From Prevotellaceae bacterium UBA2744 (GTDB taxonomy: Bacteria > Bacteroidota > Bacteroidia > Bacteroidales > Bacteroidaceae), in assembly GCA_002353575.1 (NCBI GenBank), contig DEJQ01000026.1:1-64000 (forward strand): a stretch of DNA of 64,000 nucleotides. Reading direction: 5' to 3'. Under the pieces are notes generated by a model that saw only the letters and a list, made by a program, of their open reading frames with translations, was not told the DNA's origin and did not search any database. Positions 9,607 through 18,251 of the stretch are shown here, in pieces (position 1 is the first letter of the stretch; the number at the start of each line of letters is the position of its first letter). Both the position numbers and the translations under genes were made by a program.

Positions 9607-10959
9607 TCACTTTAAGAACTCGTCCACCTTTCGAGCTGTTTGTCTGCCACTAGCAATGGCACGAACTACGAGCGAAGCTCCGTTGGCTGAGTCGCCGCAG
9701 ACAAATACGTTGTCAGCATACTGTGGGTGTTCTGGTTTTAGGAATCCCATTGCCAAGAGGACGAGTTCTGCCTTAATCACTTCCGGTTCGCCTTTAGGAA
9801 CCATCAGCGGACGACCACCAGCCGGATTCGGTTGCCAGTCAATTTCCTGAACACGCACTCCAGTCAGTTTTCCGTCTTCGCCAAGAAACTCCAACGTATT
9901 GATATTCCAGCGGCGTGTACATCCCTCCTCATGACTTGAAGTCGTTTTAAGTGTACGAGGGTAGTTTGGCCAGGGATTCTGTAGGTCGCATGGTCCCTCT
10001 ACAGGACGAGGCATTATTTCTATTTGTGTCACACTCTTACAACCTTGACGATGGGCTGTACCGATGCAGTCGCTTCCCGTATCGCCACCACCAATCACGA
10101 GCACATCTTTACCCTTTGCAGTTACACGTTCGTCGTCGTCAAACTCCATACCAGCCAACACACGGTTTTGTTGTGCAAGAAGTTCAAGAGCCAAGTGTAC
10201 ACCCTTCAATTGTCTGCCAGGTACATTGAGATCGCGAGCAACAGGTGTACCTGTAGCTATTACAACAGCGTCATAATCTGTGTTGAGAGTTAAGAATTGA
10301 GAATTGATATCTATTTCCACACCATACCTAAACTCAACACCTTCAGCTTCGAGCACTTTCAGACGGCGATCAATAATAGCCTTGTTGAGTTTGAAGTTTG
10401 GAATACCATAGCGTAGGAGTCCACCTGCAGCTTCACATTTTTCAAATACGGTAACAGCATATCCCATTTGGTTTAGGTCGTTAGCTGCTGCAAGACCTGC
10501 AGGTCCAGCACCGATGACAGCTACTCGCTTACCATTGCGCTCAGGAACTCTTACCTTCACATATCCCTCACGGAAAGCAGCTTCGGTAATTGCACACTCA
10601 TCCTCACGGTTCGTAGTTGGTTCATGTTCTACGAGATTGAGTACACAAGCCTTTTCACAAAGTGCTGGACAAATTCTGCCTGTAAACTCAGGGAAGGGGT
10701 TGGTAACTTCAAGCAGATGGTATGCCAGTTCCCACTCTCCACGATACAGAGCATCGTTCCACTCTGGAGGTTTATTGCCTAACGGGCATGCCCAGTGACA
10801 GAAGGGCACTCCACAGTCCATACATCTACTTGCCTGTAATTTACGCTCGCTGGTATTGAGCGTCTGTTCTACCTCTCCGAAGTCATGAATACGATCATGA
10901 ACAGGACGGTAGCCCGCCTCTTGACGGTGTATATTTAAAAATGCTTTTGGATTTCCCAT
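9607..10959 (-). CDS. gltD: glutamate synthase small subunit (NAD(P)H)
   Basis: The beta subunit of GOGAT, 450 aa from the ATG at 10959; an in-frame TTG slightly upstream lies in repeat DNA and is rejected. It passes electrons from NAD(P)H through FAD and Fe-S centres to GltB. The N-terminal cysteines are in CMDCGVPFCHWACPLGNKP (about residues 47-65). Dinucleotide motifs are AVIGAGPAGLAAA near 145 and VIGGGDTGSDCIGTA near 290. Residues 217-226 (INSQFLTLNT) are encoded by an AT-rich repeat inserted in frame between two conserved strands. It is 29 bp from gltB. Confidence 0.95.
   Translation of the reverse strand: MGNPKAFLNIHRQEAGYRPVHDRIHDFGEVEQTLNTSERKLQASRCMDCGVPFCHWACPLGNKPPEWNDALYRGEWELAYHLLEVTNPFPEFTGRICPALCEKACVLNLVEHEPTTNREDECAITEAAFREGYVKVRVPERNGKRVAVIGAGPAGLAAANDLNQMGYAVTVFEKCEAAGGLLRYGIPNFKLNKAIIDRRLKVLEAEGVEFRYGVEIDINSQFLTLNTDYDAVVIATGTPVARDLNVPGRQLKGVHLALELLAQQNRVLAGMEFDDDERVTAKGKDVLVIGGGDTGSDCIGTAHRQGCKSVTQIEIMPRPVEGPCDLQNPWPNYPRTLKTTSSHEEGCTRRWNINTLEFLGEDGKLTGVRVQEIDWQPNPAGGRPLMVPKGEPEVIKAELVLLAMGFLKPEHPQYADNVFVCGDSANGASLVVRAIASGRQTARKVDEFLK
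10282..10311. repeat. in-frame AATTGAGAATTG repeat inside gltD
   Basis: The tandem GTTGAGAGTTAAGAATTGAG AATTGATATC tract (written here in two parts) is the same unit found at 10967-10993 and in purF-, carA- and asnB-like genes. It stays in frame and encodes the surface segment INSQFLTLNT in GltD. Confidence 0.75.
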
Positions 10960-10966
10960 GATTAAA

Positions 10967-10993
10967 ATTGACAATTGAGAATTGAAAATTAAT
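10967..10993. repeat. TTGACAATTGAGAATTGAAAATT repeat between gltB and gltD
   Basis: Tandem ACAATTGAGAATTG units fill the gap between the two GOGAT genes. One end touches the gltB stop codon at 10989. Confidence 0.8.
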
Positions 10994-13900
10994 ATTCGTG
11001 TTGCACTCCGTCTATCTTCTCCTTCAGTTTCTTCATCTGCTCCTCTTGCAAAACACGTTTATATTCGATTGGTACTACTTGAATAAAGTCGTCGATATAC
11101 TGATTCCAGTTGTCTAGTATAGTACGTGCAAGAACTGACCCTGTATAGTTAAAATGACGGGTAATGAGGTCGTGAAGTTCCTTGCAACTGGCATTGTCTT
11201 CCACAAGACTTATCTCTACCATATCCATATTACAGAAGTAGTCAAACGTATGATCTTTGTCCAATACATATGCTACACCACCTGACATACCGGCTGCGAA
11301 GTTTCTACCTGTAGCACCAAGCACTACCATACGACCGCCTGTCATATACTCGCAGCAATGATCACCAGCACCTTCTACAACAGCTATGGCACCAGAATTA
11401 CGTACTCCGAAACGTTCGCCTACCTTACCGTTCACATAGAGTTCTCCAGAAGTGGCTCCATAGAGTCCTGTATTGCCGGCTATAATATTATCAGCAGCGA
11501 CAAATGCCGCATCGGCAGGTGGCAGAATGGCTATACGTCCACCACTTAGTCCCTTGGCAAAGTAGTCGTTGGTCTCGCCTTCCAGTCGCATAGTGATACC
11601 AGGAACGAGGAATGCTCCAAACGACTGACCGGCAGAACCGCGAAGGTTAATATTTATAGAACCGTCAGGCAGACCATCACCACCATAACGTTTTGCAATC
11701 TCGCCAGAAAGCATAGTACCCACAGCACGATTGGTATTCTTTACATTATATTCAAAATGTACTGATTGTCCTCCGTCTATGGCTGACTTAGCATCTGTTA
11801 TCATCTGAGTATCGAGCACAGCAGACTGCATTCCGAGAGGTACAGAAGGACAGTGTACATCACCTGTAAAATGAAGCATTCCGTCTTCTTTCTTTAATAG
11901 GCGATTGAAATCAAGTGGGGATGTAAGAGTTTCAATCAGATCCGTCCTACCCACAATTTCATTCAGACTTCTGAAGCCCATCTCTGCCAAGAGTTCACGC
12001 ACCTCCTGTGCGACAAACGTAAAGTAATTTACCAGATGTTCGTAGCGACCCATAAAATGACGACGCAGTTCGCCGTTCTGAGTAGCCACACCCATCGGAC
12101 ATGTATTCATATTACACTTACGCATCATCACACATCCCAATACTATCAGGGCAGAAGTACCGAATCCGAATTCCTCAGCTCCGAGCAGAGCCATAAGAAC
12201 TACGTCGCGACCAGTCTTCAACTGACCGTCAACTTGTAAACGGACTCCACTACGAAGACCATTACGCACAAGGGTTTGCTGTGTCTCTGCCAATCCGATT
12301 TCAGGAGATATTCCGGCAAAACGCATTGATGAAGCAGGTGAAGCACCTGTACCACCTTCAGCGCCACTGATAACAATGAGGTCTGCCTTCGCCTTTGCAA
12401 CACCGGCAGCAATAGTGCCTACTCCGCTCTCGGCTACGAGTTTTACTGATACTGAAGCCCTTGGATTTACATTCTTCAGGTCGAAGATTAGTTGTGCCAA
12501 ATCCTCAATACTGTATATGTCATGATGAGGTGGAGGAGAGATGAGCGAAATACCAGGAATGCTATGACGAGTTTTTGCAATCACTTCGTCAACCTTGAAA
12601 CCGGGCAGTTGTCCACCCTCACCAGGTTTTGCTCCCTGAGCCACCTTAATCTGTATTTCTTCTGCATTCACAAGGTACTCGGTAGTGACTCCGAAACGAC
12701 CACTTGCCACCTGTTTTGTCTTTGAACTAAGACTTATGCCGTCCTGTTCCGAGTGGAAACGGGCAGAATCCTCACCACCCTCTCCTGTATTCGAACGGGC
12801 ACCAAGCTTGTTCATCGCAAGACAAATAGCCTCGTGAGCTTCCTTAGAGAGAGCACCGAACGACATAGCTCCAGTGACGAAATGATGAACAATCTGTTCT
12901 ACTGGTTCTACCTCATCAATCGAGATAGGGTTTTTCTTTATATTGAAGAAGTCGCGAATAAATATCGGTCTATCGCCACCAGAAGCCAATTGGCTGAACT
13001 CCTTGTATTTCTCATAACGTCCTGTGCGACATGCTAGCTGAAGAGTAGCAATAGTTTCAGGATTCCACGCGTGACGAATACCGTCACGACGCCAATGGAA
13101 CTGTCCCTGATTAGGCAGGAACGTTTGTTTTTTTGTTTCTTCGCTGAAAGCCTTACTGTGCATAGCACGGGCATCGGCAGCAATCTTATCGAGTCCGATA
13201 CCGCCAATAGAACTTACCTCTGTTCCGAAGTAACTGCGAAGCAAATCCTCACTCAGTCCGATGCTCTCGAATATCTTAGCACCACGATAACTACGGATGG
13301 TAGAAATACCCATCTTTGCCATGATCTTCAGCAAACCCTTCTTCACTGCTTTAATGTAATTACTCTCCGCTGTGGCATAGTCCTCCTGAATCTTACCACG
13401 ACGAACCAGGTCGTCAAGAATTGCATAGGTCATATACGGACACAATGCTGAAGCACCATAGCCAAGCAGAAGTGCTGCGTGCATTGTTTCACGAATTTCT
13501 CCGGATTCTACTATCAGGGCTGTCTGCACACGTTTTCCGACACTGATAAGATAGTGGTGAACAGCACTCACAGCCAGCAGCGACGGAATAGCCACATGAT
13601 CAGCATCCACATCACGGTCGGACAGGATTATATAGTTGTAACCTTCATCAACCGAACGCTCAGCATCTTTACAGAGTTGGTCAAGAGCTATTTTCAAGTC
13701 ACCACTAAAGAGAATAGGCAACTTGATAGTATTGAATCCCTTATAACGTATATGGCAAAGTATGTCGAGTTGAGTATTAGTTAATATAGGATGTGGTAAG
13801 CGCACCATCTTGCAGTTGGTTGCATCAGGACTGAGAATACCAGTCCCCACACGTCCTATATACTCCGTAAGACTCATCACGAGTTCCTCGCGTATTGAGT

Positions 13901-15458
13901 CGATAGCAGGGTTCGTTACCTGTGCAAACTGCTGACGGAAATAATTAAAGAACACCTGCGGACGCTCGCTCAAGACTGCCAACGGAGTATCATTTCCCAT
14001 CGAAGCAGTAGGTTCCTGACCGTTCACTGCCATAGGCACAATAGTTCCGTCAACATCTTCCTCTCCATATCCGAAGAGCATCTCTTTAACCAGCAAATCG
14101 CTTACAGAATTCTCGGGATGACGACCACTCTTGAGAGCCTCCAACTGAATACGACTCGTAGCCAACCATTCCTTATATGGATGTTCGCTGGCGAGTTGTT
14201 TCTTTATCTCACCATCGTAGTATATCTTACCTTCCTGAGTATCTACAAGAAGTATCTTACCAGGTTGTAGTCTTCCTTTCTCAACCACATCAGCAGGAGC
14301 GATATCCATCACACCCACTTCGCTGGAAACAATCATTGTACCTCCACGAGTAATAGTGTAACGTGCTGGGCGTAAACCATTACGGTCGAGCATACCTCCG
14401 GCATAGCGACCATCACTAAAAAGCAGAGCTGCCGGTCCATCCCACGGTTCCATCAAAATAGAGTGGTACTCATAGAAAGCTTTCAGATCTTCGGATATAG
14501 GATTGCGGTCATTCCACGATTCCGGAATTAGTACACTCATCGCCTGCGGAAGTGAGAGACCAGACATAAGCAGGAACTCGAGTACATTATCCAGACTGGC
14601 TGAATCACTCATACCTGGTTGCACAATTGGCGAGAGCAAGCTTACGTCACCCAGAGCATCACTCGAGAGCACACTCTCACGTGCCTGCATCCATCCGCGG
14701 TTGCCTCGTATAGTGTTTATCTCACCATTGTGAGCAAGGAGACGGAACGGCTGAGCCAACGACCATGTTGGAAAAGTGTTCGTACTGAAACGTGAATGCA
14801 CGATGGCAAGACCACTTGTCAAATACGGACTCGACAGATCAGGGAAGTATTCCCTTACCTGCATCGACGACAGCATTCCTTTGTATATAATACTTGTATT
14901 ACTCAACGAACAAATGTAGAAGTCCGGATGAGAAATACGGCGTTCAGTTTTCTTCCTTATAATATATAATGTACGAGAAAAGGCATCCACCTTCTCATCA
15001 CTTACACCTGTGATGAAAATCTGTTTGATGTCAGGTTCCGTTCCGCCAGCAGCAGTACCCAGGCAATCAGAGTTTACAGGCACATCACGAACATGCATCA
15101 GCTGCAGTCCTTCACGTTCTGTTTCTTCCTTAAGTACGTCGAGGATTTTCTCCTGTGTCGCTTTCTCCTTCGGCATAAACACGAGTCCTGTTCCATATTT
15201 ACCTTTCTCTGGTACAGGAATACCTTGAAGAAGAATAAATTCATGCGGAATCTGAATCATGATTCCAGCACCGTCACCATCCTTGCCTATCTCGGCACCA
15301 CGATGGCGCATGTTTTCCAAAACTTTCAAAGCATTGTCAACCAACTCATGATTCTTGCTTCCGTGGATATTAACTATCATACCCACACCACAAGCATCGT
15401 GCTCGTAGCTGCTTTGATAAAGTCCGTCTTGCGTTGTTGTTAAATTCTCCTTTTTCAT
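10989..15458 (-). CDS. gltB: glutamate synthase large subunit
   Basis: The 1489-aa alpha subunit of GOGAT makes two glutamates from glutamine and 2-oxoglutarate. After a short propeptide the N-terminal nucleophile is Cys23 in EHDACGVGM, so processing to expose it is expected. The class II amidotransferase domain spans about 23-420. The FMN/synthase barrel follows, with the 3Fe-4S cysteines in CVMMRKCNMNTC (C-x5-C-x4-C) near residue 1130. A C-terminal beta-helix lies at about 1240-1430. It is the first gene of the leftward operon, divergent from the P-II/amtB operon. Confidence 0.97.
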   Translation of the reverse strand: MKKENLTTTQDGLYQSSYEHDACGVGMIVNIHGSKNHELVDNALKVLENMRHRGAEIGKDGDGAGIMIQIPHEFILLQGIPVPEKGKYGTGLVFMPKEKATQEKILDVLKEETEREGLQLMHVRDVPVNSDCLGTAAGGTEPDIKQIFITGVSDEKVDAFSRTLYIIRKKTERRISHPDFYICSLSNTSIIYKGMLSSMQVREYFPDLSSPYLTSGLAIVHSRFSTNTFPTWSLAQPFRLLAHNGEINTIRGNRGWMQARESVLSSDALGDVSLLSPIVQPGMSDSASLDNVLEFLLMSGLSLPQAMSVLIPESWNDRNPISEDLKAFYEYHSILMEPWDGPAALLFSDGRYAGGMLDRNGLRPARYTITRGGTMIVSSEVGVMDIAPADVVEKGRLQPGKILLVDTQEGKIYYDGEIKKQLASEHPYKEWLATSRIQLEALKSGRHPENSVSDLLVKEMLFGYGEEDVDGTIVPMAVNGQEPTASMGNDTPLAVLSERPQVFFNYFRQQFAQVTNPAIDSIREELVMSLTEYIGRVGTGILSPDATNCKMVRLPHPILTNTQLDILCHIRYKGFNTIKLPILFSGDLKIALDQLCKDAERSVDEGYNYIILSDRDVDADHVAIPSLLAVSAVHHYLISVGKRVQTALIVESGEIRETMHAALLLGYGASALCPYMTYAILDDLVRRGKIQEDYATAESNYIKAVKKGLLKIMAKMGISTIRSYRGAKIFESIGLSEDLLRSYFGTEVSSIGGIGLDKIAADARAMHSKAFSEETKKQTFLPNQGQFHWRRDGIRHAWNPETIATLQLACRTGRYEKYKEFSQLASGGDRPIFIRDFFNIKKNPISIDEVEPVEQIVHHFVTGAMSFGALSKEAHEAICLAMNKLGARSNTGEGGEDSARFHSEQDGISLSSKTKQVASGRFGVTTEYLVNAEEIQIKVAQGAKPGEGGQLPGFKVDEVIAKTRHSIPGISLISPPPHHDIYSIEDLAQLIFDLKNVNPRASVSVKLVAESGVGTIAAGVAKAKADLIVISGAEGGTGASPASSMRFAGISPEIGLAETQQTLVRNGLRSGVRLQVDGQLKTGRDVVLMALLGAEEFGFGTSALIVLGCVMMRKCNMNTCPMGVATQNGELRRHFMGRYEHLVNYFTFVAQEVRELLAEMGFRSLNEIVGRTDLIETLTSPLDFNRLLKKEDGMLHFTGDVHCPSVPLGMQSAVLDTQMITDAKSAIDGGQSVHFEYNVKNTNRAVGTMLSGEIAKRYGGDGLPDGSININLRGSAGQSFGAFLVPGITMRLEGETNDYFAKGLSGGRIAILPPADAAFVAADNIIAGNTGLYGATSGELYVNGKVGERFGVRNSGAIAVVEGAGDHCCEYMTGGRMVVLGATGRNFAAGMSGGVAYVLDKDHTFDYFCNMDMVEISLVEDNASCKELHDLITRHFNYTGSVLARTILDNWNQYIDDFIQVVPIEYKRVLQEEQMKKLKEKIDGVQHEY

Positions 15459-15515
15459 TCTATCATTATTTATATAATATACGACGTTTCGTGTCTATTT
15501 GTTCGTATTCCGCTG

Positions 15516-15548
15516 CAAAGATATTACATTTAGATAGTATAAAACAAG
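15516..15548 (-). promoter_or_regulatory. probable gltB promoter
   Basis: On the minus strand TATCTTTG (15516-15523) fits the -7 consensus TAnnTTTG. CTTG (15545-15548), 21 bp upstream, is one base from the -33 TTTG. The expected start leaves a leader of about 50 nt before the gltB ATG at 15458. Confidence 0.5.
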
Positions 15549-15709
15549 TATTTCTGTCATAAATTTATATTTATTTTTCTTTAAGTATCATTTTGATAAT
15601 AAAATACGCTATTTGCCGACACAAGTGTAAGCGCAAACAATTTTTCGTATTGAATAATTTTACATTTTGTCAGCAGTAAAAATTATTTTGCTATTAAATA
15701 GTAAGAATA

Positions 15710-15742
15710 TTTGTTATTTATCTTACATTCTGCTTACCTTTG
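15710..15742 (+). promoter_or_regulatory. promoter of P-II/amtB operon
   Basis: TTTG (15710-15713), a 21-bp spacer and TACCTTTG (15735-15742) match the Bacteroidetes -33/-7 consensus fully. The predicted start near 15748 leaves a leader of about 40 nt before the P-II ATG at 15790. Confidence 0.7.
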
Positions 15743-15789
15743 CACCGGTTTAAACCATCAATAGTATTCATTTCTAAAAGTAAGAAGTT

Positions 15790-16137
15790 ATGAAAAGGAT
15801 TGAAGCAATCATTAGAAAAACCAAATTTGAGGATGTAAAAGAAGCTCTCCTCAATTCCGACATCGACTGGTTTGAGTATCATAACGTCCACGGCATCGGT
15901 CAGAGCCGCGAGGAGCGAATATATCGTGGAGTTCAGTACAGCACCGACGTTATAGAACGTGTGGCACTGACAATCGTATGTCGCGACCAGTTGGTAGATC
16001 CTACGGTAAAGGTAATTCTTCGAGTAGCTCACACAGGAGAAGTTGGCGACGGTCGCATCTTCGTAAGCGACATGATCGACACTTGGTCTATTCGCACAGG
16101 TGAAAATGGAGACACTGTGCTTAGAGATAAGAAATAA
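15790..16137 (+). CDS. P-II family nitrogen regulator
   Basis: A 115-aa trimeric signal protein that senses 2-oxoglutarate/ATP/ADP and gates AmtB or other targets. The T-loop keeps YRGVQY (about residues 46-51), aligning with the YRGAEY of GlnB/GlnK that contains the uridylylated Tyr51. The C-terminal part GDGRIFVSDMIDTWSIRTGE corresponds to the B-loop and C-loop regions. It lies 32 bp before amtB, the pairing typical of GlnK. Whether the tyrosine is modified in this organism cannot be seen, since no GlnD gene is in the window. glnB or glnK would both be reasonable names. Confidence 0.93.
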   Translation: MKRIEAIIRKTKFEDVKEALLNSDIDWFEYHNVHGIGQSREERIYRGVQYSTDVIERVALTIVCRDQLVDPTVKVILRVAHTGEVGDGRIFVSDMIDTWSIRTGENGDTVLRDKK

Positions 16138-16169
16138 TCAGTATCAAACCCAATTAAAGTAAAAAGATT

Positions 16170-17426
16170 ATGGACACAATAGGATTATCACTCGATACCG
16201 TATGGATGCTTCTGGCAGCCATGCTCGTATTCTGGATGCAACCAGGTTTCGCACTTTGTGAGGCAGGATTCACACGAAGCAAGAACACAGCGAACATTTT
16301 GATGAAAAACTTCGTCGATTTCATGTTCGGGTCACTATTGTTTTTCTTCTTCGGCTTCGGATTTATGTTTGGTGCCGACACCCTTGGCGGATTCATTGGT
16401 TTACCAAACTGGGGCGACCTCTCATTCTACAAAGGCGACTTGCCAGTTGAGGGTTTCCTGATTTTTGAAACCGTCTTCTGTGCTACAAGCGCAACCATCG
16501 TCAGTGGTGCAATGGCAGAGCGCACAAAATTCTCAATGTATTTAGTATATAGTGCCGTCATTTCGCTCCTCATCTACCCTATCGAGGGACACTGGACTTG
16601 GGGAGGCGGTTGGCTTTGCAACGATGCAGTCGACAGTTTCATGATGACTACCTTCGGCGACACATTCCACGATTTTGCAGGTTCTGCAATCGTTCACAGC
16701 GTAGGTGGTGTATTGGCTCTGATTGGAGCTATAGCCCTCGGACCACGTCTTGGCAAATACGGTAAGGACGGCAAGAGTCGCGCTATTCCTGGACACAACC
16801 TCACAATGGCAGCCCTCGGAGTATTCATCCTTTGGCTCGGATGGTTCGGATTCAACCCGGGCAGTCAGTTGGCAGCCAGCGGAGAAGTAAACCGAATCGC
16901 TATCTCACACGTATTCCTTACTACCAACCTTGCAGCTGCTGCAGGCGGACTCGCAACTATGTTCATCACTTGGTTGAAGTATGGAAAACCATCACTCTCA
17001 ATGACCCTCAACGGCATTCTCGCCGGACTCGTAGGAATCACAGCAGGTTGTGATCTCGTTTCACCCATCGGAGCAGTAATCACCGGACTAATCTGTGGTA
17101 CAGTACTCGTGTTCTCAATCGAGTTTATAGACCACAGTCTCCACATCGACGACCCAGTTGGTGCCAGCAGCGTACACGGAGTATGCGGTATCCTCGGAAC
17201 TCTCCTTACCGGTCTGCTCTCTACTTCCAACGGAGCATTCTACGGACACGGATGGGGATTCTTCGGAGCTGAACTCTTCGGCATCCTGGTCATCGACCTC
17301 TGGGCTGCAGCATGCGGATTCCTGCTATTCTACGGAATCAAAAAACTTCACGGCCTTCGTGTTGAGTCAATAGTTGAAGAAGACGGACTCGATATCTACG
17401 AACACGGAGAAAGTTGTTACAACTAA
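16170..17426 (+). CDS. amtB: ammonium transporter
   Basis: A 418-aa inner-membrane Amt/Rh channel with about 11 helices. The twin-histidine pore is visible: one His in FAGSAIVHSVGG (about residue 175) and the second in DDPVGASSVHGVCG (about residue 333). It lies between the P-II gene and a putative porin in the rightward nitrogen operon. P-II is expected to plug the cytoplasmic face when nitrogen is plentiful. No separate signal peptide is visible; the first helix begins within the first 10 residues, and the length is normal. Confidence 0.97.
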   Translation: MDTIGLSLDTVWMLLAAMLVFWMQPGFALCEAGFTRSKNTANILMKNFVDFMFGSLLFFFFGFGFMFGADTLGGFIGLPNWGDLSFYKGDLPVEGFLIFETVFCATSATIVSGAMAERTKFSMYLVYSAVISLLIYPIEGHWTWGGGWLCNDAVDSFMMTTFGDTFHDFAGSAIVHSVGGVLALIGAIALGPRLGKYGKDGKSRAIPGHNLTMAALGVFILWLGWFGFNPGSQLAASGEVNRIAISHVFLTTNLAAAAGGLATMFITWLKYGKPSLSMTLNGILAGLVGITAGCDLVSPIGAVITGLICGTVLVFSIEFIDHSLHIDDPVGASSVHGVCGILGTLLTGLLSTSNGAFYGHGWGFFGAELFGILVIDLWAAACGFLLFYGIKKLHGLRVESIVEEDGLDIYEHGESCYN

Positions 17427-17459
17427 ACAGTATTAATTTTTAAAAAAAAGATTACAATT

Positions 17460-18164
17460 ATGAAAAAGATAATATTAGCCCTAGGAGCAACTCTTATGAG
17501 TGTTATCGCTCCTGCACAAGACAAAGTAGAAGCAACCGTAAGTGCCGACATCGTAAGCCAATACATCTGGCGTGGACTCGAACAAACAAGTGCAGCCATA
17601 CAACCTACTCTCGGCATCGGTTACAAAGGATTCTCACTCACAGCCTGGGGAAGTTGCGGAATCGTAGATCCAAATGAGACAAAGGAATTCGACCTTACAC
17701 TCGGCTATAAAATCGGCGGATTTAACATCGGAGTTACAGACTACTGGCTGTCGAACGGACAAGATCCTCAAAGTCGCTATTTCATCTATTATGCACATAG
17801 TACGAACCACATTTTTGAAGCAAACGTAGGCTATGATTTCAAACTCCTCTCGTTACAGTGGTACACTAACTTCACCGGCAACGACGGAGTGACAAAGAGC
17901 GGAAAACGTGCATACAGCAGCTACTTCGAAATAAACGTGCCGTTCAAACTTGCCACTTTAGACTGGACAGCTACATTAGGAGCTGTACCTTACGCAACAT
18001 CGTTTTACGACACAACGGGATTTGCAGTAACAAATGTCGCCGTACGAGCTACGAAAGACATAAAGATAACTGACACGTTCAGCATCCCTATCTTCGGACA
18101 GATTATCGCCAGTCCGCGTCAGCAAACAGCATTTTTCGTTTTCGGATTTACCCTTCAACCATAA
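17460..18164 (+). CDS. putative outer-membrane beta-barrel protein (TorF-like porin)
   Basis: A 234-aa secreted protein. The signal peptide (MKKIILALGATLMSVIAPAQ) is followed by alternating polar/aromatic strands rich in Tyr, Gly and Asn, and the protein ends in an aromatic strand FFVFGFTLQP, as outer-membrane barrels do. The VSADIVSQYIWRGLE opening resembles the TorF family of putative porins. It sits 33 bp after amtB, so a role in letting ammonium or another nitrogen source across the outer membrane is a reasonable guess from context only. A small lipid-exposed barrel with no transport role is the alternative. Confidence 0.7.
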   Translation: MKKIILALGATLMSVIAPAQDKVEATVSADIVSQYIWRGLEQTSAAIQPTLGIGYKGFSLTAWGSCGIVDPNETKEFDLTLGYKIGGFNIGVTDYWLSNGQDPQSRYFIYYAHSTNHIFEANVGYDFKLLSLQWYTNFTGNDGVTKSGKRAYSSYFEINVPFKLATLDWTATLGAVPYATSFYDTTGFAVTNVAVRATKDIKITDTFSIPIFGQIIASPRQQTAFFVFGFTLQP

Positions 18165-18177
18165 CCTAATTAATTGT

Positions 18178-18209
18178 GACGAGATAGCGAGTACAACTCG
18201 CTACTCGTC
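18178..18209 (+). promoter_or_regulatory. stable hairpin in the pyrG leader
   Basis: GACGAG-A-TAGCGAG pairs with CTCGCTA-CTCGTC around a 5-nt loop, giving 13 bp with one bulged A. It lies 43 bp before the pyrG start and has no T-run after it, so it is not a standard terminator. It could be an RNA-processing or stability element that separates the P-II/amtB/porin part from the downstream genes. Confidence 0.45.
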
Positions 18210-18251
18210 AACTTGCATCCTGGAACTTGAAACTATAACAACAACGCAATA

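Larger units (their letters stand above)
15459..15789. promoter_or_regulatory. divergent regulatory region between gltB and P-II operons
   Basis: This 331-bp AT-rich region has no gene. It holds a promoter on each side and, at 15660-15675, the 16-mer TTACATTTTGTCAGCA, which matches the start region of the Lrp/AsnC gene (32010-32025) at 15 of 16 positions. An imperfect palindrome (AGCA...TGCT) overlaps its right end at about 15672-15692. These make it a likely control point for nitrogen genes in both directions. Confidence 0.6.
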
